Below the pieces are notes generated by a model. The model made no database searches, was not told where the DNA came from, and worked only from the letters and a program-made list of their open reading frames with translations. Below are positions 1-11,303 of a DNA stretch of 64,000 bases, piece after piece. A program made the position numbers and the translations under genes. The first letter of the stretch is position 1. Each line of letters opens with the position of its first letter. Location: the NCBI GenBank assembly GCA_037126765.1, contig JBBCBC010000012.1:11532001-11596000 (forward strand). The letters are read 5' to 3'. The stretch is from Stenogyne calaminthoides (taxonomy: Eukaryota > Streptophyta > Magnoliopsida > Lamiales > Lamiaceae).

Positions 1-415
1 GTCATACTCAGGATTTTTGGGATCTAATCAAAACTTCTTTATTAAATTCATCTCCCAACATAGGGGATGATATCCATAACAACATACTTAAAATCTCTCA
101 TTTATGTTTCCAAGAAATCCGCCTCCCATGACAATACAATTCTCTAAATTTGAGTTTTGGCTCCATGACCCCAAATAATCCCTATTTTCCCTCCCCACTT
201 AATCCCCCTTATTGTTACCACTTATTCTTCCCTTCAAAGAAAGAAAATATCACATATTCTAGCTTCTAGAAACTGCCTAAACAACTAATTAAAAAAATAA
301 AAGATGAAATATATATACCTTATAACAATAATAAAAGTAAGATTTTTGGTATATATCTACCCTGCCCTAAATATAGGAAATATATCATTATAAATATTTA
401 AGACATATCTTAAAA
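1..415. other. AT-rich non-coding DNA
   Basis: No gene, terminal repeat or RNA signature is recognisable here. The sequence is AT-rich with short homopolymer tracts and grades into the minisatellite that follows. Confidence 0.6.
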
Positions 416-2389
416 AACAAGTAATACTTTTCATTTAAATAAGTAACATTTTTCATTTAATCAAGTAATACATTTCATTGAAACAAGTACTACATTTCTA
501 TTTAAACAAGTAATATATTTTCATTGAAACAAGTACTACATTTCCATTTAAACAAGTAATACTTTTCTTTTAAACAAGTAACTCTTTTCATTTAAACAAG
601 TAATACTTTTCATTTAAACAAGTACTACATTTCTATTTAAATAAGTAATACTTTTAATTTAATCAAGTAATACTTTTCATAGAAACAAGTACTACATTTT
701 TATTTAAACAAGTAATATTTTTCATTTTAAACAAGTAATACTTTTCATTGAAACAAGTACTACATTTTCATTTAAACAAGTAATACTTTTCATTTAAACA
801 AGTAATTACTTTTCATTTAAATAAGTACTACTTTTCATTTTAAACAAGTAATACTTTTTATTGAAACAAGTACTAACTTTCCATTTAAATAAGTACTACA
901 TTTCCATTTAAACAAGTAATACTTTCATTTGAACAAGTAACAAGTAATACTTTCATTTGAACAATTAATATTTTTCATTTAAACAAGTAATATTTTTCAT
1001 TGAAACAAGTAATACTTTTCATTGAAACGAGTAACACTTTTCATTTAAACAAGTAATACTTTTCATTTAAACAAGTAATACATTTCCATTTAAACATGTA
1101 ATACTTTTCATTTTAAACAAGTAATACTTTTCATTGAAACAAGTACTACATTTCCATTTAAACAAGTACTACATTTTCATTTAAACAAGTACTACTTTCA
1201 TTTGAACAAGTAATACTTTTCATTTGAACAAGTAATACTTTTCATTTGAACAAGTAATACTTTTCATTTGAACAAGTAATACTTTTCATTTTATCAAGTA
1301 ATATTTTTCATTTGAACAAGTACTACTTTTCATTTAAACAAGTAATACTTTTCATTGAAACAAGTAATACTTTTCATTTAAACAAGTACTACATTTCTAT
1401 TTAAACACATAATATTTTTCATTGAAACAAGTACTACATTTCAATTTAAACAAGTAATACTTTTCATTTAATCAAGTGATACTTCTAATTTAAACAAGTA
1501 CTATATTTCCATTTAAACAAGTACTACATTTCCATTTAAACAAGTAATACTTTCATTTGAACTAGTAATACTTTTCATTTAAACAAGTAATACTTTTCAT
1601 TTAAACAAGTAATACTTTTTATTTAAACAAGTAATACTTTTTATTTGAACAAGTAATACTTTTCATTTAAACAAGTACTACATTTCTATTTAAACAAGTA
1701 ATATTTTTCATTGAAACAAGTACTACATTTCAATTTAAACAAGTAATACTTTTCATTTAATCAAGTAATACTTTTCATTTAAACAAGTAATACTTTTCAT
1801 TTAAACAAGTAATACTTTTCATTTAAACAGCTAATACTTTTCATTTGAACAAGTACTACTTTTCATTTAAACAAGTAATACCTTTCATTGAAATAAGTAA
1901 TAACTTTCATTTAAACAAGTACTACATTTCTATTTTAACAAGTAATATTTTTCATTGAAAAAGTACTACATTTCAATTTAAACAAGTAATACTTTTCATT
2001 TAATCAAGTAATACTTTTCATTAAAAAAGCACTACATTTCCATTTAAACAAGTACTACATTTCCATTTAAACAAGTAATACTTTTCATTTAAACAAGCAA
2101 TACTTTTCATTTAAACAAGTAATACTTTTCATTTAAACAAGTAATACTTTTCATTTGAACAAGTACTACATTTCTATTTAAACAAGTAATATTTTTCATT
2201 GAAACAAGTACTACATTTCAATTTAAATAAGTAATACTTTTCATTTAATCAAGTAATACTTTTCATTTAAGCTAGTAATACTTTTTAGTTAAACAAGTAA
2301 TAATTTTCATTTGAACAAGTACTACTTTTCATTTAAACAAGTAATATTTTTCATTTAAACAAGTACTACATTTCTATTTAAACAAATAA
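416..2389. repeat. Minisatellite, about 22 bp unit, roughly 90 copies
   Basis: A continuous tandem array of variants of the 20-22 bp unit AACAAGTAATACTTTTCATT(TA). Two main unit types alternate: one reading GTAATACTTTTCATT and one reading GTACTACATTTCTATT or GTACTACATTTCCATT. Units vary from about 20 to 24 bp through indels in the T and A runs. Toward the right end a longer block carrying the CTATT-type unit followed by a CATTGAAAC-type unit recurs near 1387, 1678, 1921 and 2166, so there is higher-order periodicity of about 240-290 bp. No reading frame persists. This is non-coding satellite-like DNA; whether it lies near a centromere or telomere cannot be seen. Confidence 0.95.
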
Positions 2390-3740
2390 TATTTAGATTG
2401 AAGTGTTGAATGTAATGATCAAATGGGATCCGTCTCACGAACTTGCATAAGCCTTTATCTATAACCGCAGATAAATCTATCATTATTTTATGTGATTTTA
2501 TAGAAATTATATATATATATATATATTATAAGTAAAAGTTAAATATATTAACTAATGTTGAAGTCACAGAGTAGATCTATAATAAATAGAGTTGATAAAT
2601 TAAACATATTAGCTAATGTCTGGTTTAGACTGACTCGTCTCATTAACATTCCTAATGTTTCTCTTTTAAATATGATTAGAACAAGACTTCGTGATATGTC
2701 AAGAAATATAATAAATGAGATGCATCTCATGACCGTCTCATATATGTTTGTATCTTGTATATTAATTTATAACTATATATGTTAGAAACATATTTTAATG
2801 GTAAGAGGTTAATTATGATATTTTCTTAATTTTCTTTCAAAAGATTTATAATAATTTTCTTAAATCAAGATTTGTTACATGTGAATTAATTATTTATTGG
2901 TCGAGTCATATGTATGAGAAAATGTATCAATTTTTAAAATAAAAAATAAGTTAATTCATGATTGCTTTTCAAAATTAAGCAATAAAATAAATAATTGTTA
3001 ACTTCTAAGTTAATCGTTAAAAAAAGTAAAATAATTTATAGTTATAATGTATATATATAACGTCACTACTTAATCAAAATAATTATACGCAGTTGTCTAT
3101 TTTCGGTCCTAAGTTAGATGAAAATAATAGACTACACTAAAATATTTTCAAAGTATTGTATGTAAGGTTGCAAAATTAATTTTTGAAACTGAGGTAAAGA
3201 AAAGAAAATTGTTTTAATTTCGGGAGAAGTGACCAAAAATGTTAATTGCTTTGAATTTGCAGGAAACCCAATGTAGAGTTAATTATGAGCAATAAATTAG
3301 ATGAGAGATAAATTGCATTGTCTTTAATGTCTTATCTATTTATAATAATTTTTTTAATTATTTTAACGGGTGGGTTACTTACCCACTGGGTAGATGTAGC
3401 ATTCTCCTAAAATTCACCTTTTTAAGACTTGTGTTTTGTCTATTATGCTCTTATTTCCTTTTTTTTCCTACTTTTTGTGTTGATTTCTTTTTTCATTATT
3501 GGTTCTGCTTTTTTGGTACAACTTATGTATGCTTCTTTTTCCCAGAAATGACAGCCTGTCCCATCAACTTTTTACTTTCCATATTTTATGTTATATGTAG
3601 ATATACACATTAAAAAACCATAAAAAATTTGAAAATTGAAAGAAATCTCTGCAAAAATAAATTTAATTAAAATTTTTCATCTTATTATTAGTATAATTAA
3701 TATTAATAATTAATTAAATTAAATAAAATATTACATAATA
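2390..3740. other. AT-rich intergenic DNA
   Basis: Strongly AT-rich DNA with an (AT)n run near 2509-2525 and many short A/T tracts. The small open frames here (for example 2555-2785 and 3431-3613) are short, show no domain and look like chance frames in AT-rich sequence. No terminal repeats or RNA gene were recognised. Confidence 0.6.
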
Positions 3741-3930
3741 TGTTAAATACATTGCATACACGCATAAAAATTATTGCATATATATGTATCATTTTGCATT
3801 TTCTCATTGCATATTAAAATAAAACATTGCATATACACTAAATATATGCATACCCCATAAAACAATGCATATACACATATCAATTTGCATCTTCGCGTTG
3901 CATAATCACCGAAATTCCACAAACCCTCAT
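3741..3930. repeat. TTGCAT-rich patch
   Basis: The hexamer TTGCAT or its extension TGCATATACAC recurs roughly ten times in about 190 bp (for example near 3750, 3774, 3795, 3809, 3827, 3864, 3891, 3898). Spacing is irregular, so this is a degenerate short-motif repeat rather than a clean tandem array. Confidence 0.5.
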
Positions 3931-3986
3931 ATCTATTTTTTTGCATCATCTTCCCAAAATATTGGGTAGCAATTACACCAAACATT

Positions 3987-5833
3987 TGTTGGGGAATGAG
4001 TTGAACAGATCTATTCGGGGTGAATATTTAAATACAAATTTAATTCATTAATTATTACTAGCATGAATTAATCCTATATTAATTCAAATAATAATTGCAA
4101 CAACATATCATGCATATAAAAACCACGTAAAACCTACGACGCGAATCTACGGGTTTACGTGAACGCATTCTCCTGACGGGATGGCGTTGACTTTTGGTCG
4201 GACGGACTAACCAAAAGGACTTCCCAAGTATTCCCTTAGCCCTTGCTCGACAATCCGGTGGAAGGATACTCGCGAACAATTAACAAAAGGAAAAAATAAA
4301 CTTTGTTGCACCACTTATCTGGATTTGCTAATATTTCCAGCACATGGAATTGTACTTGGGAATGAACTAATCATCCCCTATTTATAGGAGAGGGGTTGAT
4401 TTAATTTTTAGTGATATTTCAATGTGGGAAAAAAGACTTTTTCTTGGTCACCAAGAAATCTTGAATATATCCCTTATATTTTTTTTCCCATAATTAAAAT
4501 ATTCCACAAAAATCCCACCTCTTCTATAATATGGATTTTCGAAAATTTTAGTGCAAGAATCAAAGATTTGGATCTTCTTGAATTTATGAGATATTCTTGT
4601 ATTTCAAGAAATACATATCTTCCATAATATCTTTTCAAGAAAATTAAAAAAATCTTTCTTGCCCACTATATTTTTCATCTTTTTTCAAATTTACTATATA
4701 AATAAGCTAGTGGGAGATTTCTTGAATTTAATGAGATAATCTTGTATTCCAAGAATACATATCTTCATTCCATAACAAAATTCAAAGAAAATCTTTCTCC
4801 CAACATATCTATATATTTCGAAATTTTGGTTGGAAAGTTAAGCAACAATATTTATTTTATTTTAATCACCTTTTCAGTTATTGGACTATTTGTTGGGCTA
4901 CTCAAGGGGCCTTTAGGAGAATTAAGATTGGACCTTCTAATGGATCTTGAATATCTAATATTGAGCCACAATATAATTCAAGCCCATAAATATTAATTAA
5001 TCCCACTACATAATTAATATTGCACTATCCATCTTAACCCATATTACAGTCAATATGGCTCCCAATCATTATTTACCGTGTTTAAGATTATCTAGCCCAT
5101 CAATTAATTCAAGCCACTGAAATAGCTTTCCGGTAATTAATATCTTTTGTCCTTGGTCGAGGAACGGTTCAACATTATTATACATACCGGAAACTAATTC
5201 CACTTGCAAGATTTGGTATGATAAACTTATGAACCTCCCAAGGGGGCAAATCAAGCAAGCGTACTTGAACACGATTCTTCGTATTAAATCTTAGCAATCA
5301 CATGTGACCAATAATATTGCCCAAGATAAAAAGTATTGAATCTCTCTCGATTATTTACCCATGATAAGTCAAAGCAATAGTTACCAATCCCACGTGATCC
5401 TATTTAAGGGACGAAGGTTAAGAAACAATGAACCACTGAGGTCTAATGCTTCCTTGTTCGATTACAAGAATTATCCTCCTGCGAGGTCCTATTCAACAAG
5501 ATCACCATGCACTAGTGTAATCTCTTGGTCAAGACAAACCAATCGAGCCTTACACCTTAACCTTTCGCGATGGTTGTTCATTTCCATCTAAGTCGTGAAT
5601 GGCGTACTTTTTAGTTACAAGGATCGTTAATTTAATCTTCGTGATCCGGTATCACTAAATTAACTACTGATGTAACACGTCACGAATTATTGAACAGTTA
5701 TGCAAGAAATATATGTAACATTCAATCATATTTAAAGCATCGGTGATAAACAATTTATTTCAAAGAAATAAGTCCGAAAATTGATTTTAGATTATACAAA
5801 GTAAAAACATACTTTTCAAAGATAATCTCAACA
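3987..5833 (-). repeat. 3' LTR of Copia A1
   Basis: 1,847 bp LTR, near-identical along its length to 11304-13140 with scattered substitutions and small indels. It carries the TG...CA ends (seen on the plus strand as TGTTGGGG...CTCAACA) and a minus-strand TATAAATA at 4379-4386. Small open frames inside it (such as 4742-4996) recur in the other LTRs of this family and are not genes. Confidence 0.95.
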
Positions 5834-5842
5834 ATCTCCCAC
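5834..5842 (-). other. Polypurine tract of Copia A1
   Basis: The minus strand reads GTGGGAGAT directly against the 3' LTR. This is the plus-strand primer site for reverse transcription, and the same purine run borders the 3' LTRs of A2 and A3. Confidence 0.9.
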
Positions 5843-5944
5843 TAATACTCAAAATCGCTTTTAAGTATACTACAACATGTCTCGAGTAGTCCGTGACATC
5901 TAATGTCACCTACACCTAACCTAATAATTTCTCCCACTTATACT

Positions 5945-7520
5945 CAAAGCAGTTAGGCAACGGTCTTGACACCCATTCCACTCACATGTCTCTCGAATGT
6001 ATTGAGGCGGACACTTTGTGAATGGATCTCTAGCTAGGGTCGTCCTCGACGCGCTATCTTTGCCACATCTATATCTCCTCTTAACAATTTCTCGTATAAG
6101 ATTTCTTTCCTTTAATGTGTTTGTTTGACTTCGTGGACTCTTGGTTCTCTTGAATTTGTAATCGCCCCTAGCATATATTGCTAGACAAATTGAAACACCA
6201 TCCAAGTCCACTAAGAAGATCTAGAGCCCAATCGGTTCTTTCAACGCTTCTGGCGACTACTTACCCGACTTCCATGGTTGAGTCGGTGATGCATTTACGC
6301 TTCACACTCGTCCATTGGATGGCTACACTTCCCAAATGGAAACACACTAACTGAGGCAGATAATTTCTGGAATCTATATCTGATTGGAAATCCGAGTCCG
6401 TGTAGCCGATGGGGATTGGAGTATCTGACTGATAAATCAACATTCTATCCCGAGTTCTTTTCAGACACTTCAGAATGTTTTTAACTGTCTTCCAATGCGC
6501 TTTCCCTGGGTTACTTCTATATCTTGCTATCATGCCTATGGCAAAGCAGATATTCAATCTCATACACAGCATTGCATACATAAAGTTTTCCGACAGCCGA
6601 AGCACATGGAATGCCTTTCATGTCATCTATCTCCTTTTGCATCTTAGGGGACATTTTCTTGGATAGATGGATTCTAAGTCCGAAAGGTACGAATCCTTTC
6701 TTGGAATCATGCATGCTGAATCGTTTAAAAAAAAACAGTGTCTATGTATGAAACTTGCGATAACCCGATCATCCTTTTCTGGCGATCTCGAGTTATCTTG
6801 ATCCCAAGGATATGTCCGGCTTTTCCTAAGTCTTTCATATCAAACCGTTTTGAAACCATGCCCTTACGTCTGATCACACCTTCACATCGTTCCCGATGAT
6901 CACAATGTCATCTACGTATAGTACTAAGAATACCAATGCAGTTCCGAAACGCTTTTTATACACACAACTTTCAAACTTGTTTTGATCAAACCCATAAGAC
7001 TTTATTACATGATCAAAACTTTGGTTCCAAGCTCTGGATGCCTGTTTGAGTCCGTAAATGGACCTCTTGAGCTTACAAACTAGGTGTTCTTGGCCTGTTT
7101 CAATGAAACCTTGGTGTTGTTGCACATAGATCTCTTTATCAAGACTTCCGTTAAGGAAAGCTGTCTTGACATCTATTTGCCAGATTTCAAGATCGAAGTG
7201 CGCAGCAATCGATAAGAGAATACGGATGGACTCAAGCATGACTATGGGCGAAAAAAGTTTCCTCATAATCGATCCCTTTCTTTCTGAGTATAACCTTTCG
7301 CCATTAGTCTTGCTTTAAAGGTTTCAACCTTCCCGTCCGGTCCTCTTTTCCTCTTATATACCCACTTGCATCCAATGGGTTTGACCCCATTAAGTGGTTC
7401 AACTAGCTCCCACACTCTATTATGAAACATAGAACCCATATCGGCTTTCATTGCTGTTTGCCAAGAATCTGCATCCATATCTTGGAGTGCCTCGTCATAT
7501 GTCCATGGGTCTCGATTCAC
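5945..7520 (-). pseudogene. Reverse transcriptase-RNase H of Copia A1, broken
   Basis: Remains of the RVT_2 reverse transcriptase and Copia RNase H. The first part (7263-7520) has the linker and RT start (GCKWVYKRKRGPDGKVET). The next frame (6874-7266) has the palm with DVKTAFLNGS, SIYGLKQASRAWNQ and the catalytic YVDD near 6911-6922. After this the frame breaks several times: 6517-6714 keeps KKGFVPFGLRIHLSKKM, 6261-6605 keeps YRSNPGKAHWKTVKNILK and the start of RNase H (GYTDSDFQSDIDSR), and 5921-6211 keeps an out-of-frame tail (LIREIVKR). Function when intact is copying element RNA into DNA and removing the RNA strand. The catalytic YVDD is intact but the protein is not. Confidence 0.92.
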
Positions 7521-7700
7521 GAATCAAGTCCGAGGACTCTCCTATTCCCATGAATCTCTCGGGCTGTCAAACAACCCTCCCACTACGACAAGGCTCCGGT
7601 TGTGAAAACGTATCGTTTGGTATATCATCTACTACAGTTGGCACTGAGGTTTCCACTCTAAGCTCATTTAAGTTAATCTCACTTCTGGGTTTTCTTTGGT

Positions 7701-8526
7701 TCATATAGTCTTCTTCCAAAATCTAAAGTGGGTGCTTGTTACCACCTTTTGATCTTCGGAACTATAGAACATACACCCTTTTGTTCCCTCGGGGTATCCT
7801 ACAAACAACCTTAATTCTGATCGAGGATCCAACTTACCGGCTTTCTTGTCCAACATGTAGGCCGGACACCCCAAAGTTCTCATGTGTCTCATACTAGGCT
7901 TACGCCCGGTCCACAATTCTTTGGCAGTTTTGGGAACCAATTTGGATAGCACCAAGTTCAGAATGTAAGTCGCTATTTTCCAAGGTATGACCCTAGAACG
8001 ACTCGGGAAGATCCGTATAACTCATCATTGATCTAACTATTTCTAAAAGAATTCTGTTGCTTCGCTCCGCAAACCCCATTTTGTTGAGGGGTTCTGGGTG
8101 CGGTGAGCTAGGATACAATCCCTTCATCAGATAAGTAGTTCAAAAACTCATCGCTGAGGTATTCGCCTCCACGATCAGATCGTAGAGACTTGATACGTTT
8201 TTCCATATGATTCTCTGCTTGATCCTTAAATTCTTTAGAATTTCTCAAAGGTCTCAGATTCATGCTTCATAAGGAAAATGTACCTTGAGTAATCATCAAT
8301 AAAATTACTCATAACCTCCTCTTACTTTGGTTAACATTGAACTACGTACATCTATGTGAACGATCTCTAACACTTCTTTAGCCCCATTCCCCTTGGCTCC
8401 AAATGCCATCTTGGTCATATCACCCTCCAAACATGATTCACAGGTTGAAATTGGTACAACTTGGAGAAGCCCTAGTGAACCGTCTCTTACCAACCTTTGG
8501 ATCATCTTTGGATTTATATGACCCAA
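7701..8526 (-). pseudogene. Integrase of Copia A1, broken
   Basis: Two recognisable ends with a degraded middle. The upstream part (8305-8526) is the GAG pre-integrase/zinc-binding region with GHINPKMIQRLV and CESCLEG, followed by the first catalytic aspartate context (EIVHIDV). The downstream part (7701-7955) holds the conserved Copia C-terminal block KELWTGRKPSMRHMRTLGCP and GYPEGTKGCMFY. Between them the RSDRGGEY and ERxNR motifs can be followed only by switching frames (about 8030-8180). When intact this enzyme inserts the cDNA into the genome. Confidence 0.88.
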
Positions 8527-8789
8527 TTTATAGATGCTAAAGAAGTGTCTCGTTCACGTCTGATGAAAGCTTTCTTTTCTCGGAAACAATTGATGTGTTA
8601 TAGGATACATTTCGTGAGTGGTGTGCACAGTTAATTGTATAGAGATAATTCAACAACGTTCCATGACAGATAAATTTATCAAAAATAAAATTGGTAACAA
8701 CTTTATTAAAAAGTAACCAAAATATCCATCATAAAAGTTTAGAAACTGAAAATGAATTCTTTCTAAAATTCCGGAACGTAAAGAATATC

Positions 8790-8980
8790 TCAAAAAATTA
8801 AAGCACTGTCTTCAAAAGACAGGTGCACTTCTCCCACTGCTTCAGCTGCCACTCTCGTAGCATCGCCCATTGTGATGAGGACCTCACTCCCACTAAGTTG
8901 CCAGGTCCGCTTGAACCCCTGTAATGTGAAACAAACATGATTAGTGGATCCCGTATCCACCACCCACAAAATGGGAGGCA
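8790..8980 (-). pseudogene. Aspartic protease fragment of Copia A1
   Basis: A short frame with WVVDTGSTNHVCFTLQGF, the retropepsin active-site region: Asp-Thr-Gly is present. It is followed by GDATRVAAEAVGEVHLSFED, as in A2 and A3. It lies in a different frame from the gag end that overlaps it, so the gag-protease join is frameshifted here. The part between protease and integrase (8527-8789) is too decayed to translate. Confidence 0.88.
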
Positions 8981-9862
8981 TACGCCGCTAAACAAGTTTC
9001 AACAACTAGTGCGTGAGAATTACCTTTCTTTCCATCTCTCTTAGGTCTGGAACAGGCTGACCTCCAATGTCCTTTCTCACCGCAGTTGAAGCACTTCCCC
9101 TTAGCTGGCTTGTTCACTCCACCACCCTTCTTCACCTTATCTTTGCCATTGGCAACACTTGAGTTCACTTGCTTGTGGCCTTTATTCCTTTTCTTGTTCT
9201 TACCACCCCTTGGTCTAGAAGAAGAAGAAGGTCCGTTTGCCACCAAGGCTTGGCTTTTCTGCCCCAATATCGCCTCTGCCGAGACTAAAGCTTGCAACAG
9301 ATCAGGCATCGAGAACTTCTGATTATTCATCTAGTAGTTCAACCTGAATTGTTCAAAGCTTTTCGGCAGAGAATGGAGCACGAAATCGATTTGGGTCTCG
9401 ATATCGTATTCAGCGCCAAGTACCTCAAGTTTATTAAGGTGAGCCATCATCTGGAGAACGTGCTCCCTTACGGGCATTCCCTCCACCATTTTCATAGAGA
9501 GCAAGTCCCTCATGGTGATCTGACGAGCCACACAGTTCTGATGTTGAAACATCTCTTTAAGACTAGTCATGATTTCCGCAGCGGTCTCAACGTTCTGGTG
9601 TTGGTGTTGCAACACATCTTACATAGAAGCCAAGATGGTACACTTAGCCATTTCGTTAGACCGCTCCCAGTCAGCATACTCTTTCTTAACTGTTTTAGTG
9701 GACTCATCAGATGGTTTATCCGGTTTAGGTGTGGTCAGAACCCAGTTATGGCTTTGTGCAGTGAGGACAATAGTGAGTTTTCGATTCCAATCAACAAAAT
9801 TTTCTCCAGTGAGCAAATTGTCTTTCAGTATATTGAACAGTGGATTAAAAAGGTTGCGACAT
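8941..9862 (-). pseudogene. gag of Copia A1, broken
   Basis: Nucleocapsid/capsid polyprotein. The start codon at 9862 is inferred from the aligned start of the A2 copy (MSQPF). An extra base in the following T run shifts the frame at once. The rest reads LLTGENFVDWNRKLTIVL, then continues in one frame past two in-frame stops (9619-9621 and 9331-9333). It ends with a lysine-rich stretch and an intact CCHC zinc knuckle CFNCGEKGHWRSAC near 9052-9095. When intact, gag forms the virus-like particle and the knuckle binds element RNA. Of the three family A copies this one keeps the best zinc knuckle. Confidence 0.9.
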
Positions 9863-11288
9863 GATGAACTGAAATAAACAACAATATGCATAAGCACAAA
9901 TATATCACAAGGTTTGATCACATGCATCATATTAAAATCTAAAAATAAATATGAACATGCATCAGCCAACATCTCAAAACAGTTTAAATAAGCCACGTTG
10001 GGTGGGTCATTATTTAAACACATTCAAGCGGGTTACAAACAAGAACAGTTACAAACCCTTAATATCCAGATTAATAGTTGGCTCCCACTTGACCAATATA
10101 AAATTGACAGGGACTTCGGAGAAGTATATGCATATCAATTTTATACCTAAGTAATAACCATGATTAAATACAGGATTACTATTTCGCTTTGATCGAGCCT
10201 CGTTGGGAGGGTCATCGTCGCCACTAGTAATAACCCACAATCATCCGTTTGGAATTCATTCATGTGAAACCTATCTTTTGACCGTCCCGTTGGGGGAATT
10301 TCTCCAAAAGAATTCACAAATAAATAAATCACGGAGGTCAAAATTAATTCGATTTTATTATCCGGAATAAAATTGTCAATTAATTATTTAAAACATACTT
10401 AGTAATTTTGAAGTTGAGATTTTTCAATTTGGCAACCCTCATGCAAACACATTTAAACAAATTAAATAAAGCATAAGATAACACAAATGAATCAAGCAAA
10501 AAACGAAAAATAAACATATTGGGCACAAATTATCCAATTGTCATGGTTTGATTTTTCTTGGCTTGATCTTGAAGAAACACGTCTCGAATTTCTCCCACTC
10601 GTTCGTCTTAAAAAAAAAATTAAATCTCAAAGCGAATCACGCCCAGCAGCTTCCTTGGCCCAGGGATGCTGCCCTGGCATCCGTGACTTCTACCAGCACA
10701 GAACCCATTTAAGCTAACCTCGGCATCGCCCGGCCGGGCCGTGCCCGCCGGTCACCTCGGCGAGGTATTGGCGGATTCTCGGCCCGGCGGCATCCGCCAT
10801 GGCATCCGCCAGCGACTCTTCACTTCGCCGTGTCCTCGGCGATGCCGCTGACATCGCCCGTCCGCTTCGGCACGGGCCGCACCGCCCGTCTTTCGACCCT
10901 CATCCTGTAGGCGGCTCGGCCTGCGCCCTGCGCTGGCGTCACCGGTAGCAGCGCGCAGTTACTGGTTTCGTCCTTTAATTCTTAGTCTCTTGGATTTCCG
11001 TCCGGTTACAATTTTATTTACAAAAAATAAATAAACTGAATCTAGACTAGTCATTATTGATCAAAATCAAACAAATCCTAGTCTACTGCGTTGGATTTTC
11101 TCTCACGAGGCAAAACAAATCCGAACGAATCGAATTAAAAACCACGGTTTATATGCATGCAAAAAATAAAACATTAAAACCCATGACAATTGGATACCTG
11201 CAAAACAGATCTAACAGTTCTACTATCCAATTTCAATTTTAATGTCCATGAATTAAATTACAATTTAAAAAATTCATAGCCCGAACCT
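9863..11288 (-). other. Untranslated leader of Copia A1 with GC-rich patch
   Basis: About 1.4 kb between primer site and gag. The gag-proximal part (9863-10400) is AT-rich and conserved in A2 and A3. The middle (about 10640-10980) is strongly GC-rich (for example CATCGCCCGGCCGGGCC) and much more divergent between copies. The small open frames in it differ between copies and do not look coding. The leader probably contains packaging and dimerisation signals, which is inference. Confidence 0.75.
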
Positions 11289-11301
11289 GGCTTTGATACC
11301 A
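11289..11301 (-). other. Primer binding site of Copia A1
   Basis: The minus strand reads TGGTATCAAAGCC two bases inside the 5' LTR. This matches the plant initiator tRNA-Met primer site TGGTATCAGAGCC with one mismatch. Confidence 0.93.
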
Positions 11302-11303
11302 GT

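Noticed and set aside
416..2389. CRISPR-like regularity
   Set aside because: Units are directly adjacent with no unique spacers, and the DNA is plant nuclear; it is a minisatellite.
4742..4996. 84-codon frame repeated at 12053-12307, 16813-17067 and 33215-33469
   Set aside because: It occurs at the same place in each family A LTR, in plus or minus orientation with the element, and on the strand opposite to element transcription. It is LTR sequence.
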